In this document: positions 1 through 13,100 of the stretch, piece after piece
How positions within the stretch are numbered: the stretch's first letter is position 1
Layout: each line of letters opens with the position of its first letter
Source: Gordionus sp. m RMFG-2023
Lineage: Eukaryota > Nematomorpha > Gordioida > Chordodea > Parachordodidae
Assembly (NCBI RefSeq): GCF_954871325.1
Contig: NC_088776.1
Span: 32,350,508 to 32,414,507, forward strand
Direction: 5' to 3'
Length of the DNA stretch: 64,000 nucleotides
Notes under the pieces: generated by a model
The model's input: the letters and a program-made list of their open reading frames with translations, nothing else
Databases searched by the model: none
Told to the model about the DNA's origin: nothing
Position numbers and translations under genes: made by a program

Positions 1-640
1 GAGTTATTTTTAAATTCTAAAATCTGATTTGATAGAAATTTAGTCTAAGAATCTATAGAGTATTCAAATTGTTAGATTTCGATTTTATAATGAATTTATG
101 AACTACTCCTAATTTATATATATTTTTTATATAACGTCGCTTGAGAATTAGATTATTCTATATTCACATTTTGTAAAAAATGAGTTTTTTACATAAATCA
201 ATTTTTTATAATATTACAATTCTATTTACATTAAAAAACCCAAAATATTTATAAAATAATTTTCATTAAATCCGATACAAGGTTAAACAACCTATTGAAA
301 ATTAAAACTTAGTTTGCTCCCACCTATAACTACAAAAAGTTGAGGTAGAATTTTCTAACTCAGGCGACAATATAATTAAAAAATACGGAAATGTTTACAA
401 CTAAAATAGTCTAAAATTTATAAGTTAGATAGCCAATACATGTTAGAATACAGTTGTTATGATTTAAAATTGAGATATTTATAATCCATATGAATTTTAT
501 ATCCCAATATGATATATTAAAAAGGGGAATAGAATAATTGCTAAACAACGACATCTATCAAAAGGTATCGTCCCTCTCAATGACATATGTCATTGGTCCC
601 TCTAGTTCGTATCTTTTTTTATTAGGTGTTTTGTCGTTTT
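1..640. other. AT-rich sequence, no gene seen
   Basis: No coding potential, RNA gene or bounded repeat is visible. A short perfect palindrome (AATGACATATGTCATT, about 579-594) is the only structured part. The satellite array begins just after this block. Confidence 0.5.
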
Positions 641-1184
641 GCTAAAACTAAAATTTTTCCATTTGATTCCCAAAATATTCAATTGATTCCCCAAATTTCC
701 AGTAAGTTAATTTAATATTTTAAATATATTATTATTTAATTTAATATTTTAAATATATTATTATTTAATTTAATATTTTAAATATATTATTATTTAATTT
801 AATATTTTAAATATATTTATAGTTAATTTAATATATATTTTTAATATAATGTAAGTTATTTTAATATTGATTCCCAAATTTTTTCCAATTGATTCCCCAA
901 TATTCCAGTAATTTAATTTTATATTTTAAATATATTAATATTTAATATATTTATAGATAATTTAATATATATTTTTAATATAATATAAGTTATTTTAATG
1001 ATTCCCAAAATTTTTTCAATTGATTCCCAAAATTTTTCCAATTGATTCCCCAATTTTCCAGTAAGTTAATTTTGTATTTTAAATATATTAATATTTAATT
1101 TAATATTTTAATTATATTTATAGTTAATTTAATATAATGTAAGTTATTTTAATATTGATTTCCAAAATATTTCCAATTGATTCC

Positions 1185-1318
1185 TGTAATATAAATTGAA
1201 TATAATATTAACTTTTCGTTGTAAATTATATAACCTGAAGGATTGAATTCATAATATATATACGTGGTATTTTGTATTAAATATACTTTTACTTACTTTT
1301 ATTTAATAAAACACTTCA
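1185..1318 (+). repeat. 5' LTR of the first gypsy element
   Basis: 134 bp, beginning TGTAAT and ending CA, matching 5299-5445 almost base for base. It is preceded by the target duplication ATTCC. Confidence 0.9.
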
Positions 1319-4300
1319 TTGGCGACGATATTTTTAGAGAAGATTTATTTGATTTATTAAATTTAAAGTAAAAGACTCAATGGAAGTAGCTCCTATTAAA
1401 GTTGAAGATTCAATGGAAGTAGTCCCTATTAAAGTTAAAGACTCAATGGAAGTAGTTCCTATTAAATTCAATATTCCAGAATTCGTCAAAGAAAAAGTAA
1501 ATATTCAGGACTACTTATTTAACTTGGAGTTAATTTATAAAGTAAGAAATATTATAGATTTAAATACAAAAAAAGACCTGCATTTAGCCTATATCGGAAC
1601 AGACAATCTTATCAAAATTAAGAACTTTCACTTTCCAATAAATTTAGAGATGATAAATTATGATACTTTAATAAAAAGCTTAAATTTGGTGTTCAAGGAT
1701 AGTTCGAGCATTTTCGTAAATAGGAAAATTTTTTTTACGCTAAAAAGATGCAATGAGACGATTATTGACTTTTCAATTAGGGTTAAAACTGTCTGTTCTC
1801 TTTGTAATTTTAAACCGCCTTTTGATGAACTTTTAAGAGATATATTTATCCTAGGAGTAGGCTTACCTGAGTTGGACAAAGAACTTCGGCCAAAGTTTAT
1901 CGAAGACAATATTACTTTTGAAGAGACCGTGCGTTTAGCGATCGCGCTGTCTTCGTTGGAAAATGAAACCCAGACTGAAGTTAATAAAATAATTAAAAAT
2001 AAGCCAACACAGGGTTCGAAAAATAATTATTTTAGAAATAATAATTATACTAACGTCAATAGATTCAATAATAATAAACACTTTAGTAACAATTATATTC
2101 CTAATAATAATTATAGACCTAGTATCAAACCTAACTCTATTCAAAAGAAAGTGATATGCTTTTGTTGCGGTAAGGCAAACCACATAGCGAAAGATTGTAG
2201 AACCCATGCCATACAAATGATTCTGCCACGGACACCTCGCCTGTCATTTTCAAATAAAGCTACCATCGATGCGAAGATAAATGGGTTGCAGCTAGCTATG
2301 GAGTTTGATACGGACGCCGCGTGTAGTGGGATTGATGAGGTCACCTGGAATCGTATTGGCAGACCACAACTATCACCGGCTTATAAATTAGTGGGATATA
2401 ATCATATCCAAATCGAAGTACTAGGTAAATGTACCGTAGAAGTCAAAGTAAAAAATATTTCGAAATTTTTACTTATTTGGGTAGTTAAAGGGGAGAATTC
2501 CCTTATTTTTGGGATGCCTTTCATTAGAGAATTTGATATAAAACTACCGGAAGAAGTTCGTATTAATCAAATAAATATGAATATGAATATTCCCTCTTTA
2601 AATACGATTGTTTCAAAATTCCCTCAAGTTTTTAAAAAAAAATTAGGTGAAATCAAACTGCAAAAGGCAGTCATCCGAATAGAACCGAACACGTTACCGA
2701 TTGCATTACCAGCAAGAAGAGTTCCTTTTCCGTTGCGTCGAACCATTGAAGCTGAATTGGACAGACTTTTAGACGAAGGCGTTATCGAGAAGGTGGATCC
2801 AACAATAACTCCAATCACTTGGGCTACGCCAACGGTTAATATCTTAAAGAAATCCGGTGCCGTACGGATATGCGGAGATTTTCGTTTAACAATCAACAAA
2901 TATCTAGCGATCGATAACGATTTACTACCAACTTTCGTCGACCTAACAAATAAAATCGCGGGTGGTAAAATATTTTCACCAATAGATTTAAGAGATGCAT
3001 TTTTACAATTCGGAGTTAGTCCAGAATGTAGGGACCTTTTAGTAATTTCGACACATTTCGTTATTACCGATACCAAAGAATTCCATTTGGTTTGACTAGC
3101 GCTTCGATAATATTCCAACGCTTTATGAAAAACCTATTAAAGGGAATTCCTATGGTTAGTGTATTTTTAGACGACATAATTATTGCAGGTGAGAATAATT
3201 CCGATCATATAGTTAATGTGGAAGAAGTATTAAGAAGATTTGAGAAGGCTGGACTGAGCACGACGACCGATAAAATTAAAATCGGAGAAAAGACAGTCAC
3301 TTATTTAGGTCATGTTATTGACAGTTTCGGAATTCACCCTACAGAAGATAAGATTAGCGCTATAAAAAATTTTAAAACACCTTCCAATGTTAAAGAACTA
3401 CGTTCATTTCTTGCAATAGTGAATTATCATGAGGCATTTATTAAAAATTTGCATTCTATTTGTGCGCCTTTACACCGACTAACGAGTAAAAATGTTAGTT
3501 GGTTTTGGTCAGCTAAAGAAAATGAAATATTTACTAAAGTTAAAAATATATTGTAAAAAGAAGATACAATAATTCCTTATTCAGCCGATATCCCTGTCGT
3601 GATTTCTTGTGACGCTTCCGAAGATGGTCTAGGAGCTGTTATTGCACACCGATTTCTTACTGGCTAGGAGAAACCGATTGCTTACGCATCGAGGACACTT
3701 TCGGCGGCTGAAAAGAATTATACCACAATTGATCGGGAGGCTTCGGCGATCATGTTCGCTATCGAGAAGTTTCATCAATATATTTTTGGAAGACATTTTA
3801 TCTTGGTTACTGATCATAAACCATTACAATATATTTTAGGTGATAAAAGAGATCTTAACAAAATAACAAATAACCGTTTAATACGGTGGGCGACGAAACT
3901 ATTAAATTATGATTATGAGATAATATATAGACCAGGTAATCAAAATAAATGTGCCGATGCTCTGTCCCGTTTGGGGGTAGAGAAAGCAAAAACCAATGAA
4001 GTTACAAAAAAAATCGAAGAAAAAATGAGAGGATTAAAAATTAATTTAATAGAGGATTTATCTTTCACACGCAGTAAAGTCGTAAGTGAAACGAGCAATG
4101 ATATAAACCTAAAAGATTATTAAATTAATAAAAAATCATTGGTATATTGATAATATAAATAATTATTCGGAGATTGTAAAAAAATATATTTCGATTAAAG
4201 ATAATATTTCGTTCGAAGAAGGATTATTATTTTATAATGATAGAATTATTATTCCAGATATTTAAAAAAGGAGGTTTTATATGTGATTCATCGAGGACAT

Positions 4301-5298
4301 CCTGGGATAGTGGGGATGAAATCATTGTGTAGATATTACGTGTTTTGGACAAATCTCGATACGGATGTTGAAGACTTTGTTAAATGTTGTAAGAGTTGTC
4401 AAGAAGGAAGGCCGGGAGCTAAAGAAGTGCCATTATACAATTGGAACATTCCTACCCGACCTTGGGAACGATTACACATTGATTTGACAGGCCCCGTATC
4501 TGGAAAATATTGGTTAATTTGCGTAGACGCTTTTACCAAATGGGTTGAAGTTGCAATTTTAACACATATTAATTCGGCGAGTTTAATAAATAATCTGCGT
4601 AATTATTTCGCTAGATTTGGGTTACCTCGCTACATTGTCTCAGATAACGGTACTCAGTTTACTGGATCTGAATTCAAAACGTTTCTTTTTAAAAACAATA
4701 TAAAACATTTTAGATCGGCCCCTTATAGCCCCAAATCGAATGGTTTGGCTGAACGATATATAAAGACGATAAAGACACGTTTCTATGCTGGAAGGAGATG
4801 CGGGACTCCGGACCAGTTAAATTTAGCAAATGTTTTAATTACTCACCATAATACTCCCAATGCAACTACTGGTAAATCTCCTGCCGAGATGATGTTTGGA
4901 AGGTCGCTTAGGACGACATTGGATCAGTGGAAATTATCAACGAGAGAAAGGACGGAAAACGCTCTATGGAAATAAAAGTACTACAAAGATAGAAGTGTTG
5001 AACCTCGGGAGTTTGTAGAGCAAAAAGTTTGGATAGCAAACGAAAGGACAGCAGGGTGGCATGAAGAAAAAGTGTTATAACGAAAAAGCGCAATATTGTA
5101 CGATGTGGAATCAGAGGGAATCGTTAAAAACAAGCATGCAGATCAATTGAGGGATGCACATACACAAGAGAAGGAAATACCCGTTACGTTGACCGAAGAA
5201 GTGGAAAAGGCAGAACATGAGAATACAACTCTTGAAAAAAGAGTTTCGAAACTCCCATTACGTTATCACGATGAATTCAATTTATAGTGGGGAGAACT

Positions 5299-5445
5299 GT
5301 AATATAAATTGAATTTAAATTGAATATAATATTAACTTTTCGTTTGTAAATTATATAACCTGAAGTATTGAATTCATAATATATATATACGTGGTATTTT
5401 GTATTAAATATACTTTTACTTACTTTTATTTAATAAAACACTTCA
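5299..5445 (+). repeat. 3' LTR of the first gypsy element
   Basis: 147 bp. It is slightly longer than the 5' LTR because of small indels near its start and in an AT run, and otherwise almost identical. It is followed directly by ATTCC, where the satellite resumes. Confidence 0.9.
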
Positions 5446-6240
5446 ATTCCCAAATTTTCCAGTAAGTTAATTTTATATTTTAAATATATTAATATTTAAT
5501 TTAATATTTTAAATATATTTATAGTTAATTTAATATATATTTTTAATGTAAGTTATTTTAATATTGATTCCCAAAATTTTTTCAATTGATTCCCAAAATT
5601 TTTCCAATTGATTCCCAAAATTTCCAGTATGTTAATTTTATATTTTAAATATATTAATATTTAATTTTAAATATATTAATATTTAATTTTAAATTTTAAA
5701 TATATTTATAGTTAATTTAATATATATTTTTAATATAATGTAAGTTATTTTAATATTGATTCCCAAAATTTTTCCAATTGATTCCCCAAATTTCCAGTAA
5801 GTTAATTTTATATTTAAAATATATTAATATTTAATTTAAAATTTAAAATATATTTATAGTTAATTTAATATATATTTTTAATACAATGTAAGTTATTTTA
5901 ATATTGATTCCCAAAATTTTTCCAATTGATTTCCCAAATTTCCAGTAAGTTTATTTTATGTTTTAAATATATTAATATTTAATTTTATGTTTTAAATACA
6001 TTAATATTTAATTTAATATTTTAAATATATTTATAGTTAATTTAATATATATTTTTAATATAATGTAATTATTTTGATATTGATTCCCAAAATTTTTTCA
6101 ATTGATTCCCAAATTTTTCCAATAGATTCCCCAAATTTCCTGTAAGTTAATTTAATATTTTAAATATATTACTAGTTAATTTAATATTTTAAATATATTT
6201 ATAGTTAATTTAATATATATATTTAATATATTGTTAGTTA

Positions 6241-6826
6241 ATTGAAGTAACTATGAAGATTCAAGAGGTTAGAGAGAAATCACAACAAATATCAAAGCTT
6301 ATAAATTTAGAAATTAAAGTATATATTATTTAATTTACATATATTAATTTATATTTTTTGTTATATAAACTTTATCATTGATTCGTCACTGTTATTTTAT
6401 TTATATAGTTAACATGCATTAAACCTCCTTTTCATTTTTAATAGTCATATTTATATATCGCAATACAAATGTTTAATTATTATAATCGCGATTGGAACAA
6501 TAATATTTTTAATATAGTTTACAATAGATTAAAATTTTATATATGACATAAATAAGAAATGATTCCCTAAAATTATTATTCCTATTTTATGGAGTGTGCC
6601 ACATAAACAATAGAAATAGTTTTAAAAGTCAGACTTTAGAATAGTTATAAAGACGACCATTATATGATAGAGTTAAGAAATTCAACTATAAAATAGGATT
6701 TACAATTATTATTATAATTGTAACAATATCGGAAAATAGGTAAGTAAAAACTTATGAACTAATATTATTTCGGGATATATCTTTTTAAATATTAGGTAAA
6801 TTTAATTTAATGAGAAAGTAATATAT
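6241..6826. other. AT-rich sequence, no gene seen
   Basis: Sequence between the satellite array and the hAT MITE. No exon-like segment, RNA gene or terminal repeat was recognised. Confidence 0.4.
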
Positions 6827-6834
6827 TGCTTATT

Positions 6835-7512
6835 CAGAGTTGGGCAGTACCGCAAATACTTGTATCTAAGATACAAGAACCTTTGCATCTTGTATTCAGT
6901 ATCTTTTTGACATTTTTAATAAGATAGAAGTGTCTCTATCTAAGATCCTTTATTCTGAAGTGAATCTTATATCATTTTCTTGATAAAAGATACAGATACA
7001 GATTCTTTTTAATATTCATGTTTAAAATTTTACATATCACAGTATACATCCTATTTTCTTCCAGAATCTTGTATTAATTTCCTTATTTTTTTCCGCCATA
7101 TCGATAGATAAAAAAAATAACAACATCAAAACGAAATAAGCAAAGATTATATTTTATATATAAATGTAACTCGATATTATATTTTCATGGTAGCGAAGAA
7201 GAAAGTAGTGAAATTTAAATTAAATAAGTTCTCTTGAATCAAATTCCAATCTTTAAATTTTATATGGAAAATTTTTAAAAATAAAAGTTAAAAAATAAAA
7301 TAAAATAAAATACACAGACTAGATGTAAAACCTGTATCTTCCAAATGATAAAGGGTTAAACACATATTTTGTTAATTGTATTTAAGTATCTTTATCTTGT
7401 ATCTTTTTGATATTTTGAAAAAGATACTAGTATCTGTATCTAAAATTCATTTTTTCACAAAGAATCTATATCTGTATCTAGATTCTTTTTCCGTAGGACC
7501 TGCCCAACTCTG
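6835..7512. mobile_element. Non-autonomous hAT element (MITE), 678 bp
   Basis: The ends are inverted copies: CAGAGTTGGGCAG at 6835 and CTGCCCAACTCTG ending at 7512. The element is flanked by a perfect 8-bp direct duplication TGCTTATT (6827-6834 and 7513-7520). CAG-type ends with an 8-bp duplication are the hAT signature. The interior has no open reading frame. It is full of GTATCT, AGATAC and TATCTG words, denser toward each end, as expected for subterminal transposase-binding repeats. The perfect duplication argues for a fairly recent insertion. Confidence 0.93.
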
Positions 7513-7520
7513 TGCTTATT

Positions 7521-8439
7521 CTATAAACTAAAAAGTCGACTAAAAGGTCAACATTTCCTTTGGTTCACAAAGAATAGATTTTATGGTTAGCTTACTCAAT
7601 GTTATTAAAGAAATATTAGGGAAATTTCAAATAATCACACTAAAAATAAATAAATAAATTCGATAAGATATTATATATTTTATAGTGATGTAAATAATGT
7701 ATAATATTTAAGGATCTTTACTTTAGGTATCTGTTATAATATTCATTATAATTTAATAATGAAATACAACAGTCATAAAACGATAAATTTTGAACAGGAT
7801 AATATCGTTCACATTATATTCCACTTGAGCCATGGTAATGTTAATTCTTCGGATTCTGAGCTTAAAGATATACTTCAAATATTTTATAGAAGTTTGATTG
7901 TATTCATTAAAAATTCATATAAATAACCTAATATATATTGTATTATTACAAATGAGTTATCAAATTTATTTTAATTCATATTATACTTTATTATGCAAAA
8001 AAATAGATTGCTTTTTTATATATTTTTATTATGATATTTGATATAAATTTTATTAATATTATATCAAAGATATATATAATACATTTGTGCCCACTCTTAT
8101 ATATTATATTTAAGAGTTTGCCTAAATATTGTAAATTACCTGCAATTTATTTTTAGTATATACTCTTTTTGTAATAATATAAATATTAATTACTATTTAG
8201 CAATTTTTATTTATATTTAAATTTAATTTAAAATAAAAAGCATTTTTAAATCTATTTGTCTATAATTTAAAATAAAAAGCATTTTTAAATCTATTTGTCT
8301 AATATGTTGCAATGTTTCGAAATTATATATCTATATTTATATTTGATTTTAAATTTCCGGTGGAAAATTTGAAGTGATAGAACGTTACGTTTCAAACATA
8401 TGAATGGAAAAAATATATTGAGTATGAATATGGAAATTA
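7521..8439. other. AT-rich sequence with one 39-bp tandem duplication
   Basis: No gene seen. Two adjacent near-exact copies of a 39-bp unit ending CTATTTGTCTA lie at about 8225-8302. Confidence 0.5.
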
Positions 8440-9340
8440 TCTTCAAGGATGGATATAAACTGATAAGTGATTGTATTTGTACTTTGTATTTTATTTAATC
8501 ATATATTTCTTATTTTAGGTTTTAAATTTTATTTTAGGTTTTAAATATTATTTATAGAGTACCTTCCCCGTCCCTTTTTTAAAATAAATAGGGCCGTAGG
8601 TTTTGGGTGTGGGCTGTTCTCTTGGTCCTTTCTATCTGTTTCCAGCCCACAGACGTTTAAATAATAGTTTATGAACTATTATGCGTACAAGTACGTGCGG
8701 CTTGCCCACAAACGTGTGAAGGGCTCCTCATATTTTACTTATACCTAACTTAAATCTTCCAATTAGATGGAAATGAGGAAAACCTAGCGTAGCTCTGTTG
8801 TACCTACAACGTTGAGAGGGCGTATGCGCTTTATTCCGTAAATACTATAATCGCTTCAAATATATTTGTGGCCATTTTAGGTTATTTGAGTTTTTCCATA
8901 AATGTTCATACGAAGAGGTTGACCCTAACCTATTAAAATTTACGTGATACGTGATATTAAGCGCACTAACCCTAAAATGTCATATATAAGAGCAACGCTT
9001 GGTTCTCTCATAAGAGCCCATCTAACTGGGATAAAAGAATGGGAAATAAATAAATAAGAGGACCATCCACGTTTTTTGGGCAGGACGCAGTTACCTGTGC
9101 GCGCAAGAGGCAAAGCCCCTTACTTAAACGCCCATGGGAAAATAAAAATTGAGATAAAAAGCCCATGCCCGATTAAATAAAAAATTTGAATATGGGAGGG
9201 ATATATTGGCTATATTAATTTTAATTTTACCATTAATTAGAATGTGAGCAAACCTAGAAATAAACATGATTAAATAAAATAAATACCAGTACAAATACAG
9301 TACTATCACTTTCTTCCAAAAAATTTTGCACCGGATGTTT
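8440..9340. repeat. Dispersed repeat, copy 1, with GC-richer core
   Basis: The part from about 8940 to 9340 reappears inverted at 53405-53760. Shared words include GTGATATTAAGCGCACTAACC, GGGCAGGAC or GGGCAGGCC, GCAAGAGGCAAAGCCCC, AACGCCCATGGGA, ACCAGTACAAATACAG and TTTTGCACCGGA. A weaker inverted match to the 9260-9310 segment lies at about 8460-8520, so the family may have partly inverted arms. The 8560-9070 core is GC-richer than anything nearby (for example GTACGTGCGGCTTGCCCAC) and matches no RNA gene I know. It ends about 100 bp before the GPCPD1 start codon, so it may contribute promoter sequence; that is inference. Confidence 0.6.
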
Positions 9341-9439
9341 GCAAATTGATTTCTAATTTTTTTCGCATATGTTAGCCGAACAATGAGCATGTTTAAAAAT
9401 GAAGGCATCCTAAAATATTATCAGCTGTTTAAATTTTAA

Positions 9440-10124
9440 ATGATAAAGATAGAAATGCACATTGAATATGTTGTGAAATTGAAAGATCTAATTCTTAATG
9501 ATGAAGACATACTATTCGTTTGCGGTAACTGTAAAGAATTGGGATATTGGGACCCTTCAAACGCTTATAAATTAAATAAAAAATATAATAATCAAGGGTA
9601 CTTTAGCTTTTTTTCACATCCAACATTTCTTTATTCATAGAATTGAACAATGGTCAGGAAAAATTAATATCCTTATTAAGGATACTATTCAATATCGATA
9701 CTTTGTTGCTTCCCTAGTAACCAGTGCTGATATCAAGGAGAACAATTTTATCATTAAATATTGGGAAAATGGATCCATTTCAAGAGTATATGACCCAAAT
9801 AGCAACATAAGAATAATAAATGATGTTTTTGGATTTTGCAGTTTGTATGAATTTATATATTTTTATTTTATATTTGTAAAGATGGTGAAAAGATTATAGA
9901 TATGGGGTGGTTATTATTAGATACACTCACACAAATCACCATTAAAAACTTGCACATTTCTGAAATTGTTGGTAATAAGTTTGAAATCTGCCCTAATTCA
10001 TACTTTATTAAACTATCTCAAACAAATTTAAACAAGTATGTTTATAAATACTTATATATATATTTTATTTTATTTAAAAAGTATTGATAAAGGGATAATA
10101 AATGATCATAATATACTAATACAG
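9440..10124 (+). CDS. GPCPD1: GPCPD1 exons 1-4: CBM20 domain and first linker part
   Basis: Exons 9440-9597, 9641-9840, 9882-10035 and 10082-10124 are separated by introns of 43, 41 and 46 bp. Exon 1 carries the CBM20 opening (ILFVCGNCKELGYWDPSNA, residues about 24-42). Exon 2 carries the sugar-binding-fold continuation with EQWSGK and IQYRYF. Exons 2/3 join as FGFCNGEKIIDMGWLL, which parallels a conserved stretch of animal GPCPD1. Exon 4 is only 43 nt and was placed by phase: it takes the AA left by exon 3 and ends on a codon boundary before GTTTAA. It encodes an acidic and Asn-rich bit whose HNILIQ continues plausibly into exon 5. Donors are GTACTT, GTTTGT, GTATGT and GTTTAA. Confidence 0.85.
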
Positions 10125-13100
10125 GTTTAATAAATATTATTTAAATGCTATATTTTAATATATAACTATTTCTTTTATGTTTTTATATAAATATGGATTT
10201 TTCAAAATATTATTCTACAAATTTGATACCTTTTAGTTTTACTATTTCTATTTCAGAATCCTGTCAATAGGGTTGGCTTACAATACAGTATTGATTTTCT
10301 ATTGGGTTTAAAAAGTATTTTCCATAGATTATATTGGCATTGATTTATATTAATATTCGTTTTAATTATTATCTAACTATACAACTTAGAGAAGAATAAT
10401 AATCATCATTTTGTTATTATAAAAACTCTTGAATATGTTTAAAATAAAAATCACAATTGTCAAAAAATATGTATATAGATGATTTTCGTTGTTCTTTAGA
10501 AAAGCTTTCAAAGTCAATAATTTTTAAACTTTGATTCTCTATATCTCTGGTTTTAATTATGATATCCTAATTAAATAATTGATATATATTTCTATAAATA
10601 AAAGAAATATTTTGATGAGAGTTGCTAATCTTATAATAAATGTAGATAAAAGATAAGCTATCATTTAATCTTTCTAACAGAGTGGCAAACCTTATGATAT
10701 ATAAACTTGATTAAGTTAAGCTTACATAAATAGAATACTTTAAAGGATTAGGTTTGGCTCAGGTTATGGAATTAAATCTTATAAATGTACTTTTTAAAAA
10801 ACAATAATGGAGGTTCAGTAAATTTTTTTACAGGCTTCTCTATATAGCTCTATATTTTATAAGTTCTTATAATTTGGTTGGACACTCTGCTTCCTAAGGT
10901 AATAATTAAATAATTATTGCACCAATATTTTGAGGTGAAGTCAAAACACAAATATTTAACTTGTTAAATTCAATATATAAGAAAATATTTTGTGTTGGGC
11001 CTCATTAGTCAGGAGCAGCGTCTACATGAGCAGGGAGAGGGGGATGGGGTAGGAACAGTTTGCATTCAATTTTTCTTGAGGGAGGTAGAGGGTTGGATAA
11101 ATTTTTTGAAAGATTATTTATTAAATTTTGAGATGAAATAGGACAAAAATATTGCTATAAAAATTGATAATTTTATCATAGACTTATTATAATACAATGA
11201 TATTACAAATCATTGATCAAATCTATATATTACATACAATCATAGACATTATTTCACAAATAAAACATTTATAAGTTTTGACATTCTCAGCAAGCTCCTA
11301 ATGCTATAATAATGACTTCATTGTAAATGAGGGGAATTTTAATTAAATTCATTAATAAAAAAGAACTCCTTTATATTCATAAAATTTTAATAGTTGTTAG
11401 TAGAGAGAAAATAATTTAAGTTATTCTTTTTAAAATTTGAAAGGAGTATCATTATAATTAAAAATAATTAATTATGGAAAAACATTGTCGCCGAAGGTAG
11501 CGATAATTTTTTAGGGGGGTGGGGGGTTGCACCCAGAAAGCCTGTCATGTAGACGCTGGTTGCCAGTCTTTCCTCATCAGCAGAAGTCTCCTGCAAGTTT
11601 TTTTTCAATATTTACATACCCTTCTCCCACAAAACTCCAGCCAATTTTAAATTTACTCACATATTTAAATTTTATCTTTTTTAAATAATAATTTTTAGGA
11701 ACAATATTTGTTTAATTTTTATATTTTATAATTAAATTTTAAAATAAATAATAAACATATCTTGTAAATAAATATTTTCTCAAAATCTTCACCTAAAATA
11801 AAAAATTTCAAAATCATCCCTCTTCCTTTATGAGGTTAATTTTTGATAAACATATTTTATACACAACATAAGCATTACATTTCATCCTACCTGGGGGTGA
11901 AGCAAAAATCTTATGTTTAAATTCAAGTTTTATCATACATAAATTATTACAATTTTCTATATTTTTTTTAAAAAAGATATAATATTTTATCTTATTATTG
12001 GAAAAAATTAACTATTTTTGGTATAAATTTATATATTTTTTTAAAAAATTTTACCTTGGAAAATAAAGATGGCCTATAAAATTAATAATTTAAAAAATTT
12101 CACCCGCAATTTGAAAATTTTGACCTGGCAACCTTGTTTTTATAAACGCACATCATTCAAGCGATGCGATCGACATCGGAAATATCTTTAGCAGTATGCT
12201 ATATTTATTAGAGACCTGCAAAAGTACAATTTGCATGGCCTGCTCCAAATTTTTTTTTTAATTTGGGCTCGGCCCGAGTTTTATATAAAAAAAATTTTGG
12301 CCTCTGATTACTTAAAATTATATTTTATTTATTTTTAATTTTTATAGCTGATAATGGCGAGTTAAAATATTTCGGTTTAAAATATACGGCCCAGCTCGGG
12401 TACCTTAAAAAATTTTTTTGGCCTGGCCCGGATATATTTAAAAAAATTGAAATACCGCCTGGCCCCCTGCATGTCTCATATATTTATAGTAACGCACATC
12501 ACATAAGTTGAGTAATGCGTGCTTACTATAAACGTGACCATATCCATGAATAGCCAAAATTTGCTAAGGAAATCTTAAAATTTAAAGTATTGTAATAATT
12601 TTTGAATAATTATTGTTATTGCTTTTAACTAAATATATTACTTTGGATTGATTTATCAGTTTATGATATTGGTAATAAGTGATAGAGTTGCCAGCCCTAC
12701 TTGCAGATCTAAATCAAAACCTTGCCCATTAATTTTTTTAAGAATAGGCCAGGCCTAAAATATTTATTTAAATCAGAGCATATCAATTAATAAGTTGAAA
12801 ATACATTAATGGATTTTTTAATATTCATTTATTCCACATATTTTCAATTTCCCTTTGAAACTATTTATCCAAATTATTTAAAACAACAAAATTTTAAAAA
12901 TTCAGAGACAAGTTATAAAAAATATTTAACCTAATTTTAAATTTTAAAAGCCAACTATAAATTAATTATTATTAAAAATTATAAAGATGAGATAATATAT
13001 TAAAGAAGTTATTTAATTAAAAAACAATTATCAAATTATAAGTGTTAAAAATTATTATCTTTCTGGATGAAGCTGCCTATATAGCTTATGTAATTAGCAT

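Larger units (their letters stand above)
1185..5445 (+). mobile_element. Ty3/gypsy LTR retrotransposon, Mag-like, young but broken
   Basis: The element has two short LTRs starting TGTAAT and ending CTTCA, flanked by the 5-bp target duplication ATTCC (1180-1184 and 5446-5450). A likely primer-binding region follows the 5' LTR (about 1320-1330, TGGCGACGAT). A purine-rich tract (about 5286-5297) precedes the 3' LTR. Parts in order: gag-like region about 1380-2220 with a CCHC zinc knuckle near its end (CFCCGKANHIAKDC), aspartic protease about 2230-2560, reverse transcriptase about 2640-3550, RNase H about 3560-3980, integrase core about 4280-4970. PR-RT-RH-IN order marks Ty3/gypsy. Integrase wording (WERLHIDLTGP, YIVSDNGTQF) recalls the Mag lineage. 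The LTRs are nearly identical apart from small indels, so insertion was recent. The coding part has a handful of breaks and cannot work as it stands. Confidence 0.93.
645..6240. repeat. AT-rich satellite array, units about 140-190 bp, interrupted by a gypsy element
   Basis: A unit containing TTGATTCCCAAAATTTTCC, CAGTAAGTTAATTT, runs of TTTAAATATATT and the phrase TAAGTTATTTTAATA recurs on both sides of the gypsy insertion. The TAAGTTATTTTAATA phrase sits near 850, 985, 1140, 5550, 5740, 5890 and 6065, so unit length varies between about 140 and 190 bp. Near 700-800 a shorter sub-repeat of about 30 bp is amplified inside a unit. The two flanks are the same array, split at about 1184/5446 by the LTR element. 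No coding potential is seen. Confidence 0.85.

Noticed and set aside
9124-9408. 94-codon open frame on the - strand
   Set aside because: It overlaps the dispersed repeat, and the second copy at 53405-53760 does not keep the frame.
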